A DNA stretch of 53,796 bases from RGIG5612 sp045627365 (GTDB lineage: Bacteria > Bacillota > Clostridia > Lachnospirales > Lachnospiraceae). The stretch's first letter is position 1; the number at the start of each line of letters is the position of its first letter. A program made the translations under genes and the position numbers. Positions 24,318-33,266 of the stretch are shown in pieces. Below the pieces are notes generated by a model. That model did no database searches and was not told where the DNA came from. It worked only from the letters and a program-made list of their open reading frames with translations. The stretch is taken from assembly GCA_045627365.1 (NCBI GenBank), contig JAZQNN010000004.1:1-53796 (forward strand). Reading direction: 5' to 3'.

Positions 24318-25208
24318 TTATGCCTCGCCGGTTACCGTTACTTCTTTTCCGACATAATAAACTGAGATAGTTCCCGGTCCTACAGATGCGCCAACGATCG
24401 GTCCGATGTAACCTAAAATAACTTCCTTGCATCCGGTCTTAGCCTTGATGAGTTCACCGATCGCGCTTGCGTTCTCAACATCGTCAGCATGTGAAATATA
24501 TACGATCTGATCAGCCGGATCTGTTATGGTCTCGGCAACCATGTTGGCGATCTCTTCACGTGCTGCCTGCGCGCCTTTGACCTTTTTGACTGCGTAGTTC
24601 TGCCCCTTGGCATCCGAGATCAGGATAGGCTTGATGCCTATAAGGTTTCCGAAGAATGCGCTTGATGCGGTCACGCGTCCGGCTCTCTTAAGGTAGTCAA
24701 GTTTGCCGACTGTTGCTACCTGGTTGGCTTTAAGCTTGTTGGACTCGATATACTCAGTAACTTCATCAATGCTCTTGCCTGCTGCGCGCATATCTGATGC
24801 CCACATAAGCTGAAGGCCCTGACCGAAAGAGCTGTTCAGTGCGTCGATACAGATGATCTTGCCTTCCGGATATTTTTCTGTAAGGTCCTTGGCAACGACT
24901 TTGCCCAGGTTGATCGAGCCTGAAAGAGCTGATGAGCAGCCGATGTACAGCACATCCTTGCCTTCCTTGAGGTAACCTTCGAACTTTGCTTCAAATACTT
25001 CCGTCGGGACCTGAGTCGTGGTTATCCTCTTGCCCTGGCGCATTGCATCGTAAAATTCCTTGACAGGCATGCCTTCCCAGTCAAGAGAAGCCGGATATTC
25101 CTTGCCGTCAATAACATAATTCATAGGGACGTAATCAAGACCGTACTTTGTACGCATCTCAAGGTCCATATCACAAGTTGAATCGCCGATAATAACAAAT
25201 TCTCTCAT
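24318..25208 (-). CDS. DegV family fatty-acid-binding protein (FakB-like), copy 1
   Basis: The roughly 296-residue protein starts FVIIGDSTCDMDLEMRTKYG and carries TTTQVPTEVF and GCSSALSGS, the loop whose serine holds the fatty-acid carboxylate in FakB proteins. KRAGRVTASSAFFGNLIGIKP follows. It presents the fatty acid to FakA. The start at 25208 is taken because GGAGG precedes it; an upstream ATG at 25238 lies inside the previous gene. It is a paralogue of the next gene. Confidence 0.9.
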   Translation of the reverse strand: MREFVIIGDSTCDMDLEMRTKYGLDYVPMNYVIDGKEYPASLDWEGMPVKEFYDAMRQGKRITTTQVPTEVFEAKFEGYLKEGKDVLYIGCSSALSGSINLGKVVAKDLTEKYPEGKIICIDALNSSFGQGLQLMWASDMRAAGKSIDEVTEYIESNKLKANQVATVGKLDYLKRAGRVTASSAFFGNLIGIKPILISDAKGQNYAVKKVKGAQAAREEIANMVAETITDPADQIVYISHADDVENASAIGELIKAKTGCKEVILGYIGPIVGASVGPGTISVYYVGKEVTVTGEA

Positions 25209-25221
25209 CTCATCCTCCGTT

Positions 25222-26157
25222 TTATAATTCTGCGGCAATCTTCTCCATAATGGCTGTCTCTTCTTTCAGCCCCTCGGTTGCCTCGTTTCCGATATAGTAA
25301 ACCCCGATCATGCCCGGTCCGATATTTGCTCCGCAGCTCATATCAACACGAGTGATTATGATCTCCTTAGGATGAACAGCCTCCTCGACCATCTCCTTCA
25401 GGATATCCACAACGTCATCCTTGAACGTATGTCCGATGAACATTACCTGGTTCTCAGGATCGACCGCTGTCTGTTTTACATACTCAACTGTTGCCTTAAG
25501 GGCTTTCATCTTGCCCTTAACATTGCAAAGTACCTGGCTAACGCCCTGCGGATTGAAATCTCCGAGTGCGTTTACGCCTACCATTGTTCCGAAAAACGCC
25601 TTGAAATTAGAAACTCTTCCGGCTCTTGCGAGGAAATGCAGATCGTCCATAGGACCTATCTGATGGAAACGATTCTTGTTCTCTTCAAGCCACGCGGCAA
25701 CCTCGTCTATGCTGCAGCCGGCGTCTCTCATCTCGCTGGCCTTCATGTTCATCATGGCGATAAGTGTAGAAAATCTTAAGGAGTCGACGATCACGATCTT
25801 CCTTTCAGGGTATTTCCCCATCATGTCCTTGGCTGCCTTCCGGAACATTGAACAGGTCGCACTCATTCCGGATGACAGCGTTATGGTAAGAATGTCTCGT
25901 CCTTCCTTGAGGAACGGTTCATAAACCTCCTCAATATTCTCAGGAGCAGTCGTTCCGGTCTTGTACATAAGCTTTTTGTACTTCATTGACCCGTAGTAAT
26001 CTTCGGGACTTATCTCTTCCCAGTCAAGTGTTGTAAAGTGGGATGATCCATCAGGGAACGTTATTCTTCCCGGCACATAGCCATCGATCTTGAAACGGTC
26101 ACGCAATTCCTTGTGAAGTCCGCTCGCACACTCTGCTACAATAGCAAAATCAGACAT
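25222..26157 (-). CDS. DegV family fatty-acid-binding protein (FakB-like), copy 2
   Basis: The 311-residue paralogue of the neighbouring protein has DFAIVAECASGLHKELRDRF, TGTTAPENIEEVYEPFL, TLSSGMSATCSMFR and FLARAGRVSNFKAFFGTMVG. The differences from copy 1 in the lipid-binding segments suggest a preference for different chain types, as FakB1 and FakB2 show in Staphylococcus (saturated versus unsaturated). The start at 26157 follows AGGAGGT. It is the first gene of the fak/plsX operon. Confidence 0.88.
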   Translation of the reverse strand: MSDFAIVAECASGLHKELRDRFKIDGYVPGRITFPDGSSHFTTLDWEEISPEDYYGSMKYKKLMYKTGTTAPENIEEVYEPFLKEGRDILTITLSSGMSATCSMFRKAAKDMMGKYPERKIVIVDSLRFSTLIAMMNMKASEMRDAGCSIDEVAAWLEENKNRFHQIGPMDDLHFLARAGRVSNFKAFFGTMVGVNALGDFNPQGVSQVLCNVKGKMKALKATVEYVKQTAVDPENQVMFIGHTFKDDVVDILKEMVEEAVHPKEIIITRVDMSCGANIGPGMIGVYYIGNEATEGLKEETAIMEKIAAEL

Positions 26158-26356
26158 AATCGTACCTCCTGTCTCTTTATTGTCTACTGCTTCAATATGG
26201 TATTTTAGCACAACGGGCTCTCTTTTCAAGTTTTTAAACCTTTTTTAATGTAGATTAAAGGACGCAAATAGTATATACTTTTTGTGCATACCGCTTGCTC
26301 CGAAGCGTTTTTTTCTGTATGTTCGCGGCGGAGTGGGAATGAAAAAGGAGTTTTTT

Positions 26357-27313
26357 ATGCCTGGTTGGGGAATAGTTTTGATTATTGTCGGCGTACTGAT
26401 CATAGGCGGCGGCATTTTCTCTTACTTTTATTGCAACAAGATCGCTAAGGACGTTTATTATGACACGCTTGTCAGGACATCTCCCGAAAAATGGGGACGG
26501 CACTGCTCAGATACGACCAACGAAGAGCAGGTGATCATGTGGGAACGCGGACTTGCCTGGGGTGAGGCCAACAAAGACAAAATGACCGAGGTCGAGATCG
26601 AGAATGACGGCTTTCAGCTCTTCGGTGAATACTATGACTTCGGTTTCAAGAAGGCCGCCATCATTATTCCGGGCCGTTCCGAATCATTGATGTATTCATA
26701 TTACTTCGCCATTCCATACGAGAAGGCAGGCTGCAACGTGCTTGTGATCGATATCCGCTCACATGGCAAATCCACCGGCAAATACGACTATATCGGGGTC
26801 GGCGAAGACAAAGACACGATCAAATGGGCCGAGCTTCTTCACGAGCGTTTCGGCAATGAAAAGGTGATCCTTCACGGCATCTGCATGGGTGCGGGCACCG
26901 GCGTTCTGGTACTCACTAATCCATCATGCCCTGATTACATTGCAGGACAGATCAGCGAGGGCGGCTTTATCAGCTTTGCCGAGAACTACAAGCAGCATAT
27001 GATCCAGGATCATCATCCTGTTTTCCCGGTGCTTCAGCTCGTTATGCTCCAGATCAAGAAGCACACCGGTACCAACGTCAACAAGATCAGGCCTATCGAC
27101 CTGATGGACAAAGTCAAAGTTCCTTACCTTTTCATCTGCGGCAAGAATGACAAGTTCTCTCTCCCTGAAAGGAGCAAGGAGTTATTTGCAAAATGCGGCT
27201 CAGCAGATAAAGAGATCGTCTGGTTTGAAAAAGGCGCGCATTCTCATCTGCGTATCAACAACGAAGACGAATTTGACGCTGCGATCGCGGATTTTGTCGG
27301 AAGGCACTTTTAA
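26357..27313 (+). CDS. Membrane-anchored alpha/beta hydrolase
   Basis: The roughly 318-residue protein has an N-terminal membrane helix (GIVLIIVGVLIIGGGIF) and an alpha/beta-hydrolase domain. The nucleophile elbow is GICMGAGTG, where cysteine stands in the usual serine position of G-x-S-x-G. An oxyanion strand IIIPGRSES, ICGKNDKF (acid) and KGAHSHLR (histidine) complete the set. The start at 26357 follows a perfect AAAAAGGAG; a further ATG at 26339 is possible. The substrate is unknown; similar proteins are annotated as lipases or serine aminopeptidase-like. It is divergent from the fak operon. Confidence 0.8.
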   Translation: MPGWGIVLIIVGVLIIGGGIFSYFYCNKIAKDVYYDTLVRTSPEKWGRHCSDTTNEEQVIMWERGLAWGEANKDKMTEVEIENDGFQLFGEYYDFGFKKAAIIIPGRSESLMYSYYFAIPYEKAGCNVLVIDIRSHGKSTGKYDYIGVGEDKDTIKWAELLHERFGNEKVILHGICMGAGTGVLVLTNPSCPDYIAGQISEGGFISFAENYKQHMIQDHHPVFPVLQLVMLQIKKHTGTNVNKIRPIDLMDKVKVPYLFICGKNDKFSLPERSKELFAKCGSADKEIVWFEKGAHSHLRINNEDEFDAAIADFVGRHF

Positions 27314-27376
27314 AGGACACCTTCGTTCTTACAATATAGGAAACACCTGCCCGCGAAGGGCTTAGAAAGAGGAATC

Positions 27377-28342
27377 ATGAAATATATCAACGAATTCAAC
27401 GAAAGTGACAACATCGTCGGCACATACCTGTGCAAGCAGAAGACCTATGCCCAGACCAAGACGGGTAAGGAGTATATCAATCTGGTCATGGCCGATAAGA
27501 CCGGCTCACTAAACTGCAAGATCTGGGATCCCAATTCGATGGGCATCGGCGATTTTGATGTCAATGATTATGTCGAGCTTCACGGCAAAGTATCCGTATA
27601 CAACGGAGCGCTTCAGATGTCGATCGACCGCACAAGAAAGGCGGCCGAAGGCACATATAATCCGGCTGACTACCTGCCGGTCTCCGAGCGCAGCGTTGAT
27701 GAAATGTACAAGGAACTGACCGGATTCGTTAAGTCCGTTCAGGCTCCGTATTACAGGATGCTTCTGGAGAATCTTTTCCTGAATGACGAAGGATTTATCT
27801 CATCTTTTAAAGAGCATTCTGCTGCCAAGTCAGTTCACCACGGCTTTGTCGGCGGACTTTTGCAGCATACGGTCGCAGTAGCCGGCCTGTGCGATATTTA
27901 CGCAAGCCGCTACCCGATGCTGAACAGAGACCTTCTTATCACTGCCGCACTCTGCCACGATATCGGTAAGGTCAGAGAGCTTTCCGATTTCCCGACCAAT
28001 GATTACACTGACGAAGGCAACCTCTTAGGACACATCGTCATGGGCGTTGAGATCATTGATGAGAAGATCGCCGACATCAACGGCTTCCCTGTAAAGCGTG
28101 CGACTGAACTGAAACACTGCATCCTGGCTCACCACGGTGAATTCGAGTACGGCTCACCTAAGAAGCCGGCGCTCATCGAGGCCGTTGCGCTTAATTTTGC
28201 CGATAATACAGACGCCAAACTCCAGGCCATGACTGAAGTTTTTGAAAATGCCAAAAACACCACACCGATCGTCGGCGCGGCTGCAGACAAATGGCTTGGC
28301 TTTAACAAGATCTTCGATTCCAACATCAGACCGACTGACTAA
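27377..28342 (+). CDS. 3'-5' exoribonuclease YhaM family (OB fold + HD domain)
   Basis: The 321-residue protein has an N-terminal OB fold (about 13-95) and an HD domain with the metal-binding series HHGFVGGLLQHT, CHDIGK, GHIVMG and LAHHGEFEYGSPK. That last motif is characteristic of YhaM/CBF1, which degrades RNA from the 3' end and acts on DNA in vitro. It overlaps the mutS2 start by one base (TAATG), so the two are translated together. Confidence 0.9.
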   Translation: MKYINEFNESDNIVGTYLCKQKTYAQTKTGKEYINLVMADKTGSLNCKIWDPNSMGIGDFDVNDYVELHGKVSVYNGALQMSIDRTRKAAEGTYNPADYLPVSERSVDEMYKELTGFVKSVQAPYYRMLLENLFLNDEGFISSFKEHSAAKSVHHGFVGGLLQHTVAVAGLCDIYASRYPMLNRDLLITAALCHDIGKVRELSDFPTNDYTDEGNLLGHIVMGVEIIDEKIADINGFPVKRATELKHCILAHHGEFEYGSPKKPALIEAVALNFADNTDAKLQAMTEVFENAKNTTPIVGAAADKWLGFNKIFDSNIRPTD

Positions 28343-30729
28343 TGAACGAAAAAGCACTAAAGACACTTGAATATGACAAGATCATCGGCATGCTCTCAAG
28401 GTGGGCTTATTCAGACGCCGGACGGAAGCTCTGCGAAGAGCTTTTGCCGATGAGCGATATTGAACAGATACGCACCTCGCAGATCGCAACGACTGACGGT
28501 GTAAAGCGCCTGCGCAAGAAGTCCGGGCCGCATTTTGCAGGCATGAAGGATGTTCTTCCGTCCATCAAACGCATGAATGTCGGCAGCGTTTTGAATACGC
28601 AGGACCTTCTGGATATTTCATCCGTCCTTGACGTCGCAGAATCTGCCAAGGCGTTCCTCAAGCCGGCGCTCGAGGACGAAGAGCCTGACTCTCTGAGTGC
28701 ATATTACGAGGCTATCGACCCGTGTTCGGCACTCAATAACGAGATCAAACGCTGCATACTCGGCGTTGATGAAATTGCAGACGACGCAAGTCCCACACTT
28801 AAGGATATCCGCCGACACATGACGCAGGCCAATCTGCAGATCCAGCGCACGCTTAATTCGCTGGTAACTTCGGCTTCCATGAAGACATATCTGCAGGACA
28901 GCGTGGTCACGATGCGAAACGGGCGCTACTGCATCCCGGTCAAGCTTGAGCATAAGAATCACGTTCCGGGCATGGTCCACGACCAGTCAGGTTCAGGCTC
29001 TACTGTTTTCATAGAGCCGATGAGCGTTGTCAAGCTCAACAACGAGCTTAAGGAGCTTTATCTTGCCGAGGAGCAGGAGATCCGCGTTATTTTATCCAAG
29101 CTCACGCTCTCCGCATCGATCGAATCCGAGGCGCTTGAGACAGATTACAAATTGCTTGCGCAGTTGGATTTCGTTCTGGCCAAAGCAAGATTTTCGGAGC
29201 ATATCAAGGGCAACCCTCCTGAGTTCAACGAAGAAGGATACCTGGATCTTAAGCAGGCGCGTCACCCTCTGATTGACAGTAAGAGTGCCGTTCCGATCAG
29301 CGTCAGTCTGGGCAGGGATTTCTCCATGCTCATCGTTACCGGACCGAATACCGGCGGCAAGACAGTATCTTTGAAGACTGTAGGCCTCCTCGCCCTTATG
29401 GGCCAGGCCGGGCTTCATATTCCTGCGCTTTCCGGTTCGACCCTTTGCGTATTTAACGAGGTCTGGGCGGATATCGGTGACGAGCAAAGCATCGAGCAGA
29501 GCCTGTCCACCTTCTCTTCTCATATGACGAATATCGTCCGGATACTCGATAAGGCTGATTCCGATTCGCTCGTGCTTCTTGACGAGCTTTGTTCGGGAAC
29601 AGACCCGACAGAAGGTGCGGCTCTTGCGCAGTCTATCCTTACAAGACTTTACAATTTCGGAGCCAAATGCATGGCGACCACGCACTACCCGGAACTCAAG
29701 GTCTTCGCGATCTCCACGCCCGGCGTGCAAAACGCCTGCTGCGAGTTCGACGTTGACACGCTGAAGCCGACCTATAAGCTGCTCATCGGCCTTCCCGGCA
29801 AGAGCAACGCATTTGCCATCTCCGGCAAATTAGGCCTCGACGAGCGCATCATCGAAGAGGCTAAAACCCGCATGGATACAGGCAACGTTGCCTTTGAAGA
29901 TCTCCTCGCGGACATAGAGATCAACAAGAAAACAGCGGAACTTGAGAAGGCCGAAGCCGACCGCGCACTTGCCGAGGCCAACGCCATCAGAGCCCGCTAT
30001 GAGAAAGAAAAATCAGAATTCGAAAGTAAGCGTGATTCGATGCTTCAGAAGGCCCGGACAGAGGCCTATGAGGTGCTTCAGGAAGCCAAAGATTACGCCG
30101 ATATGACGATCCGCGATATCAGAAAGACGACCAAGGATGCCAACCTTTCGGCGCTTGAGCGTTCCCGTACCGAAGTCGGCAAGAAAGCCAAATCAGCGCT
30201 TGAAGCTCTCGGCTCGGTATCATCCGGAAAGGCTTCTTCCAATGGCGCTGCCGCCGGTGAGATCGTTGCCGGAAGCAAGGTCCACATTCTGTCGATGAAC
30301 CTCGACGGTGAAGCAACAAGCGCTCCCGACAGCAAGAATCAGGTGGGCGTACGCATCGGAAGCATGAACATGACTATTGATCTGAGCAACCTTGTCCTTC
30401 TCGAGTCCGTGGAAGAGACGAACTCCAAGAAGCGCCCGGAGCGCTCATCTTCCGGCCATATAGGCTTTGCCAAATCCTTAGGCATCAGCAGCGAGCTCAA
30501 GCTCTTAGGGCTCACGGTCGACGATGCTCTTCTTGAACTTGATAAATACATCGATGATTGCTGCATGGCGCACCTTGATTCAGCGCGCATCGTGCACGGC
30601 AAAGGCACCGGTGCCCTGCGTCAGGCCGTTCAGACCAGACTCCGCAAAGACAAGCGCGTCAAATCCTTCCGCCAGGCCGAATACGGCGAAGGCGACGCCG
30701 GAGTTACGATAGTGGAATTTAAGAAGTGA
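28342..30729 (+). CDS. mutS2: MutS2 ATPase with C-terminal Smr domain
   Basis: The 795-residue protein has the family length. The MutS-type ATPase shows Walker A GPNTGGKTVSLKT (about 332-344), Walker B LVLLDELCSGTDPTEGAALAQ and a signature with STFSSHM. A long Ala/Glu/Lys coiled coil spans 520-620. The KOW/Smr tail has HGKGTGALR near 755. MutS2 acts on branched DNA and stalled or collided ribosomes rather than in mismatch repair. The Smr motif LDLRG reads LKLLG here, so two residues implicated in nuclease activity are replaced; the ribosome-splitting function would not need them. Confidence 0.93.
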   Translation: MNEKALKTLEYDKIIGMLSRWAYSDAGRKLCEELLPMSDIEQIRTSQIATTDGVKRLRKKSGPHFAGMKDVLPSIKRMNVGSVLNTQDLLDISSVLDVAESAKAFLKPALEDEEPDSLSAYYEAIDPCSALNNEIKRCILGVDEIADDASPTLKDIRRHMTQANLQIQRTLNSLVTSASMKTYLQDSVVTMRNGRYCIPVKLEHKNHVPGMVHDQSGSGSTVFIEPMSVVKLNNELKELYLAEEQEIRVILSKLTLSASIESEALETDYKLLAQLDFVLAKARFSEHIKGNPPEFNEEGYLDLKQARHPLIDSKSAVPISVSLGRDFSMLIVTGPNTGGKTVSLKTVGLLALMGQAGLHIPALSGSTLCVFNEVWADIGDEQSIEQSLSTFSSHMTNIVRILDKADSDSLVLLDELCSGTDPTEGAALAQSILTRLYNFGAKCMATTHYPELKVFAISTPGVQNACCEFDVDTLKPTYKLLIGLPGKSNAFAISGKLGLDERIIEEAKTRMDTGNVAFEDLLADIEINKKTAELEKAEADRALAEANAIRARYEKEKSEFESKRDSMLQKARTEAYEVLQEAKDYADMTIRDIRKTTKDANLSALERSRTEVGKKAKSALEALGSVSSGKASSNGAAAGEIVAGSKVHILSMNLDGEATSAPDSKNQVGVRIGSMNMTIDLSNLVLLESVEETNSKKRPERSSSGHIGFAKSLGISSELKLLGLTVDDALLELDKYIDDCCMAHLDSARIVHGKGTGALRQAVQTRLRKDKRVKSFRQAEYGEGDAGVTIVEFKK

Positions 30730-30732
30730 CCT

Positions 30733-31236
30733 TTACCAATGGAGTCTGTGAAGATCGCCCTCGGTCTCAAGGTCCGGATAATCGTTTTGGCGGAGCGCCT
30801 CATAAAGAACGATCGCAACGGAATTAGACAGGTTAAGGCTGCGCTGCCCCTGCCCCATAGGAATACGAATTGATGTGTCGGCATGCTCTACGAGGATCTC
30901 CTCCGGAATGCCGGCACTTTCTTTGCCAAACATGATGTAATCGCCGTCTTTATAGGACACGGACGAATGCGTGCGGCGGGCCTTGGTCGTTGCCATCCAG
31001 AAATTGGCCGAGGCCAGCGCGTCCGCGTTCCGCTCCAGGAAATCCCTCCAGCTGTCGTATATCACAACATCCAGATCCTGCCAGTAATCCATGCCGGCGC
31101 GTTTCAGATTTTTATCGTTAATAATAAAGCCCATCGGCTCGATCAGATGAAGGCGGGAACCGGTTACCAGGCAGGTCCTGCCGATATTTCCCGTATTTGC
31201 CGGGATCTCCGGCTCGTGCAAAACAATATTAAACAT
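30733..31236 (-). CDS. trmL: tRNA (cytidine/uridine-34-2'-O)-methyltransferase TrmL
   Basis: This 167-residue SPOUT methyltransferase has NTGNIGRTC (about 14-22), FGKESAGIPEEIL and RSLNLSNSVAIVLYE, the trefoil-knot SAM site. TrmL methylates the ribose of the wobble base in tRNA-Leu. The start at 31236 is chosen because GGAGAGGT precedes it; the longer frame to 31320 overlaps the upstream gene. It converges on mutS2 with 3 bases between them. Confidence 0.92.
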   Translation of the reverse strand: MFNIVLHEPEIPANTGNIGRTCLVTGSRLHLIEPMGFIINDKNLKRAGMDYWQDLDVVIYDSWRDFLERNADALASANFWMATTKARRTHSSVSYKDGDYIMFGKESAGIPEEILVEHADTSIRIPMGQGQRSLNLSNSVAIVLYEALRQNDYPDLETEGDLHRLHW

Positions 31237-31243
31237 ACCTCTC

Positions 31244-31729
31244 CTATCTGTGCGACTGCCTGTCGGCGATGTCCTTGGCCTGCCTTGAAGGCGGCGTAAG
31301 GTAGCGCTTCGTATCAGCAAATTGCAAAACGCGCGCCTTGCCCTTGTTCGTTCGGCCGATCTGTGACGCGCCTTCGGCCTCTTCGGCCGCGATCATCACT
31401 GCGCCGGCCGAGCTTGTATCATAAGGGCTTTGCCCGAAAAGCTCCATTATCTCAATGATCTCCTGGTGGACGGGAATGCTTTTAACGTCCACTGAAAGGC
31501 CGCAGCCCAAAACCTCGCCAAGCTCCCAGAGCGCTCTTTCGAGTCCGCCCTCGCCGATCTCCTGAACGAAGCCTTCCGGCAGGCCGCAAGGGCATACACA
31601 TTCATTCTCGATCGCCTCAAACTGCCTGATATAGAACGATGGAAAACGCGCGTCGATCTCGTCTTTGTGAGCTTTATAAAGTTTCTTCGCCGTCTCGAAT
31701 CCGAGCGGGCCTGCGATATAAATGTTCAT
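31244..31729 (-). CDS. Lone PurM/HypE-type C-terminal domain protein
   Basis: The 161-residue protein has no ATP-binding N-terminal half. From about residue 50 it matches the C-terminal domain of the AIR synthase/HypE/SelD family: EIGEGGLERALWELGEVLGCG, IPVHQEIIEIMELFGQSPYD, then TSSAGAVMIAAEEAEGA and RVLQFADTKRYLTPP. The first 20 residues resemble the strand of nucleoside deoxyribosyltransferases (IYIAGPLGFE), but no catalytic motif of that family follows, so I do not use that name. The function is unknown. It lies between trmL and nth in one operon, 7 bases before trmL. It may regulate or chaperone rather than catalyse, as the kinase-like half is absent. Confidence 0.6.
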   Translation of the reverse strand: MNIYIAGPLGFETAKKLYKAHKDEIDARFPSFYIRQFEAIENECVCPCGLPEGFVQEIGEGGLERALWELGEVLGCGLSVDVKSIPVHQEIIEIMELFGQSPYDTSSAGAVMIAAEEAEGASQIGRTNKGKARVLQFADTKRYLTPPSRQAKDIADRQSHR

Positions 31730-31741
31730 AGTCTGCTCCGT

Positions 31742-32374
31742 CTACTCCTTCGACTCAGGGCACAGGTCCTTCAGCACGCACTCGGCGCACTTCGGCCGCC
31801 TTGCTATGCAGACCTTTCTGCCGTGCGCGATAAGCTGATGGTTCCAGTCGATCCAGTGATCTTCCGGAAGGATCTCCTCAAGATCGTGCTCGACCGTGAC
31901 CGGATCTTCGGACACAGTTAGGCCGAGCTTCCGGGAAATTCGTCCCACATGCGTGTCTACAACGATGCTCGGAATGCCGAATATATACCCGCGGATAACA
32001 TTGGCCGTCTTGCGGCCGACACCTGCAAGGCTCGTCAGTTCATCGATATCAGAAGGCATCTCTCCTCCGAAATCAGCCAGGAGCTTTCCGGCGCAGGCAA
32101 TGATATTCCTGGCCTTGTTATGATAGAATCCCGTTGATTTTATGTCCTCTTCAAGCTCTGCAAGGTCTGCGCCTGCAAACGCCTCAAGACTCGAATACTT
32201 CGCAAAAAGGTCCTTTGTAACTATATTCACACGTGCGTCAGTACATTGAGCGCTGAGAATAGTCGCTATCAGCAGCTGCCATGCGCTGTCATGCTCAAGA
32301 TAACATTTGCCGGCCCTGCCGTACTCCGCGTCCAGGCGTTCCATTATCTGATCGATTCTATCCTTTTTACCCAT
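31742..32374 (-). CDS. nth: Endonuclease III
   Basis: This DNA glycosylase/AP lyase for oxidised pyrimidines has about 210 residues. It shows the helix-hairpin-helix with catalytic lysine (LAGVGRKTANVI), the catalytic aspartate in VVDTHVGRIS and the [4Fe-4S] cysteines C-x6-C-x2-C-x5-C (CIARRPKCAECVLKDLC). I choose the start at 32374 (GAGG 5 bases upstream) because the ATG at 32407 lies inside the -10 box TATAAT at 32406-32411 and would not be transcribed. Confidence 0.93.
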   Translation of the reverse strand: MGKKDRIDQIMERLDAEYGRAGKCYLEHDSAWQLLIATILSAQCTDARVNIVTKDLFAKYSSLEAFAGADLAELEEDIKSTGFYHNKARNIIACAGKLLADFGGEMPSDIDELTSLAGVGRKTANVIRGYIFGIPSIVVDTHVGRISRKLGLTVSEDPVTVEHDLEEILPEDHWIDWNHQLIAHGRKVCIARRPKCAECVLKDLCPESKE

Positions 32375-32405
32375 TGCATCCTCATTTTCGCAGATATTTT
32401 GGTCC

Positions 32406-32411
32406 ATTATA
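32406..32411 (-). promoter_or_regulatory. -10 box of the nth operon
   Basis: A consensus TATAAT on the minus strand with only a weak -35 (TGCGTT, 17 bases upstream). It decides the nth start, as it overlaps the first in-frame ATG. Confidence 0.5.
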
Positions 32412-32467
32412 GCACGAAAAAGCGCACAAACGCACCGATAAGCCTTTTTTATGTTGCCTTTTACGCG

Positions 32468-32496
32468 TTAATATGGCAAAATTTTTTCATTATAAT
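32468..32496 (+). promoter_or_regulatory. Promoter of the DUF5058/M20 operon
   Basis: -35 TTAATA (32468-32473), a 17-base spacer and the consensus -10 TATAAT (32491-32496), 20 bases before the start codon at 32516. Divergent from the nth promoter. Confidence 0.6.
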
Positions 32497-32515
32497 AAGA
32501 AAGGAATCGGCAAAA

Positions 32516-33253
32516 ATGGAATTTAACATTAACCATCCCATACTATTCGTTCTTGCCGGCGTCGTGATCATCTTCGTTTTGGCGCAGTCCTTTTTCTTCC
32601 TTATCAAGGCATGGAAACATGGCCGCGAGATCGGAATGGACAATTCAAAACTGAAGAAGGTCGCAATCACCGCCGGAGTTTTCACGATTGCACCTGCTGT
32701 CGCAATCGTTATCTCAGTTATTACACTGGCAAGAGACTTAGGTGTTGCTCTTCCATGGCTTCGCCTCAGTGTTATCGGTTCACTCAGCTATGAATCTGTT
32801 GCAGCACAGAACGCGCTCGCCGGAATGGGGCTTTCCTTCGGTGGAGCTACAGCCCTTACCGCCCAGCAGTTCGTTACCATCGCATTCGTTATGACTATCT
32901 CAATTCTTGTAGGACCATGGCTCGTAATCATCGTCTGCAAGAGAATGAGGACCGGTCTGATGAAGATGGAAGCCAAAGACAAGAAGTGGACCGACATTCT
33001 TTCCGCCAGCCTTTTTGTCGGAATGATTTCTGCTTTCTTAGGCTTCGTATTCTGTGATTTTTCAACTATTTTCCATGGCAGTACAGTCGGACTTGTTCCG
33101 GTATGCGTCATGGCGGTTTCCGCGATCGTAATGCTTATCGCGGGCCTTGTTGCCAAGAAGACCAACTGGAGATGGATCTCTGACTATGCTCTTCCGATCA
33201 GCCTGATCGTCGGCATGGCCTCAGCCATCCCTATCACAAACTGGCTTGGATGA
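32516..33253 (+). CDS. DUF5058 family membrane protein
   Basis: The 245-residue protein has about six hydrophobic helices (for example 9-28, 50-70, 120-140, 165-185, 195-215 and 225-243). I recognise the family from its start INHPILFVLAGVVIIFVLAQ and its pairing with a second membrane protein and an M20 peptidase. The transport or signalling role is unknown. AAGGA lies upstream with a slightly long spacing. The two membrane genes and the peptidase form one operon. Confidence 0.75.
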   Translation: MEFNINHPILFVLAGVVIIFVLAQSFFFLIKAWKHGREIGMDNSKLKKVAITAGVFTIAPAVAIVISVITLARDLGVALPWLRLSVIGSLSYESVAAQNALAGMGLSFGGATALTAQQFVTIAFVMTISILVGPWLVIIVCKRMRTGLMKMEAKDKKWTDILSASLFVGMISAFLGFVFCDFSTIFHGSTVGLVPVCVMAVSAIVMLIAGLVAKKTNWRWISDYALPISLIVGMASAIPITNWLG

Positions 33254-33266
33254 AAGGAGGACGAAA

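Noticed and set aside
31244..31729. Nucleoside 2-deoxyribosyltransferase for the gene between trmL and nth
   Set aside because: Only the first strand (IYIAGPLGFE) fits. The rest matches PurM/HypE C-terminal domains and no deoxyribosyltransferase catalytic motif follows.
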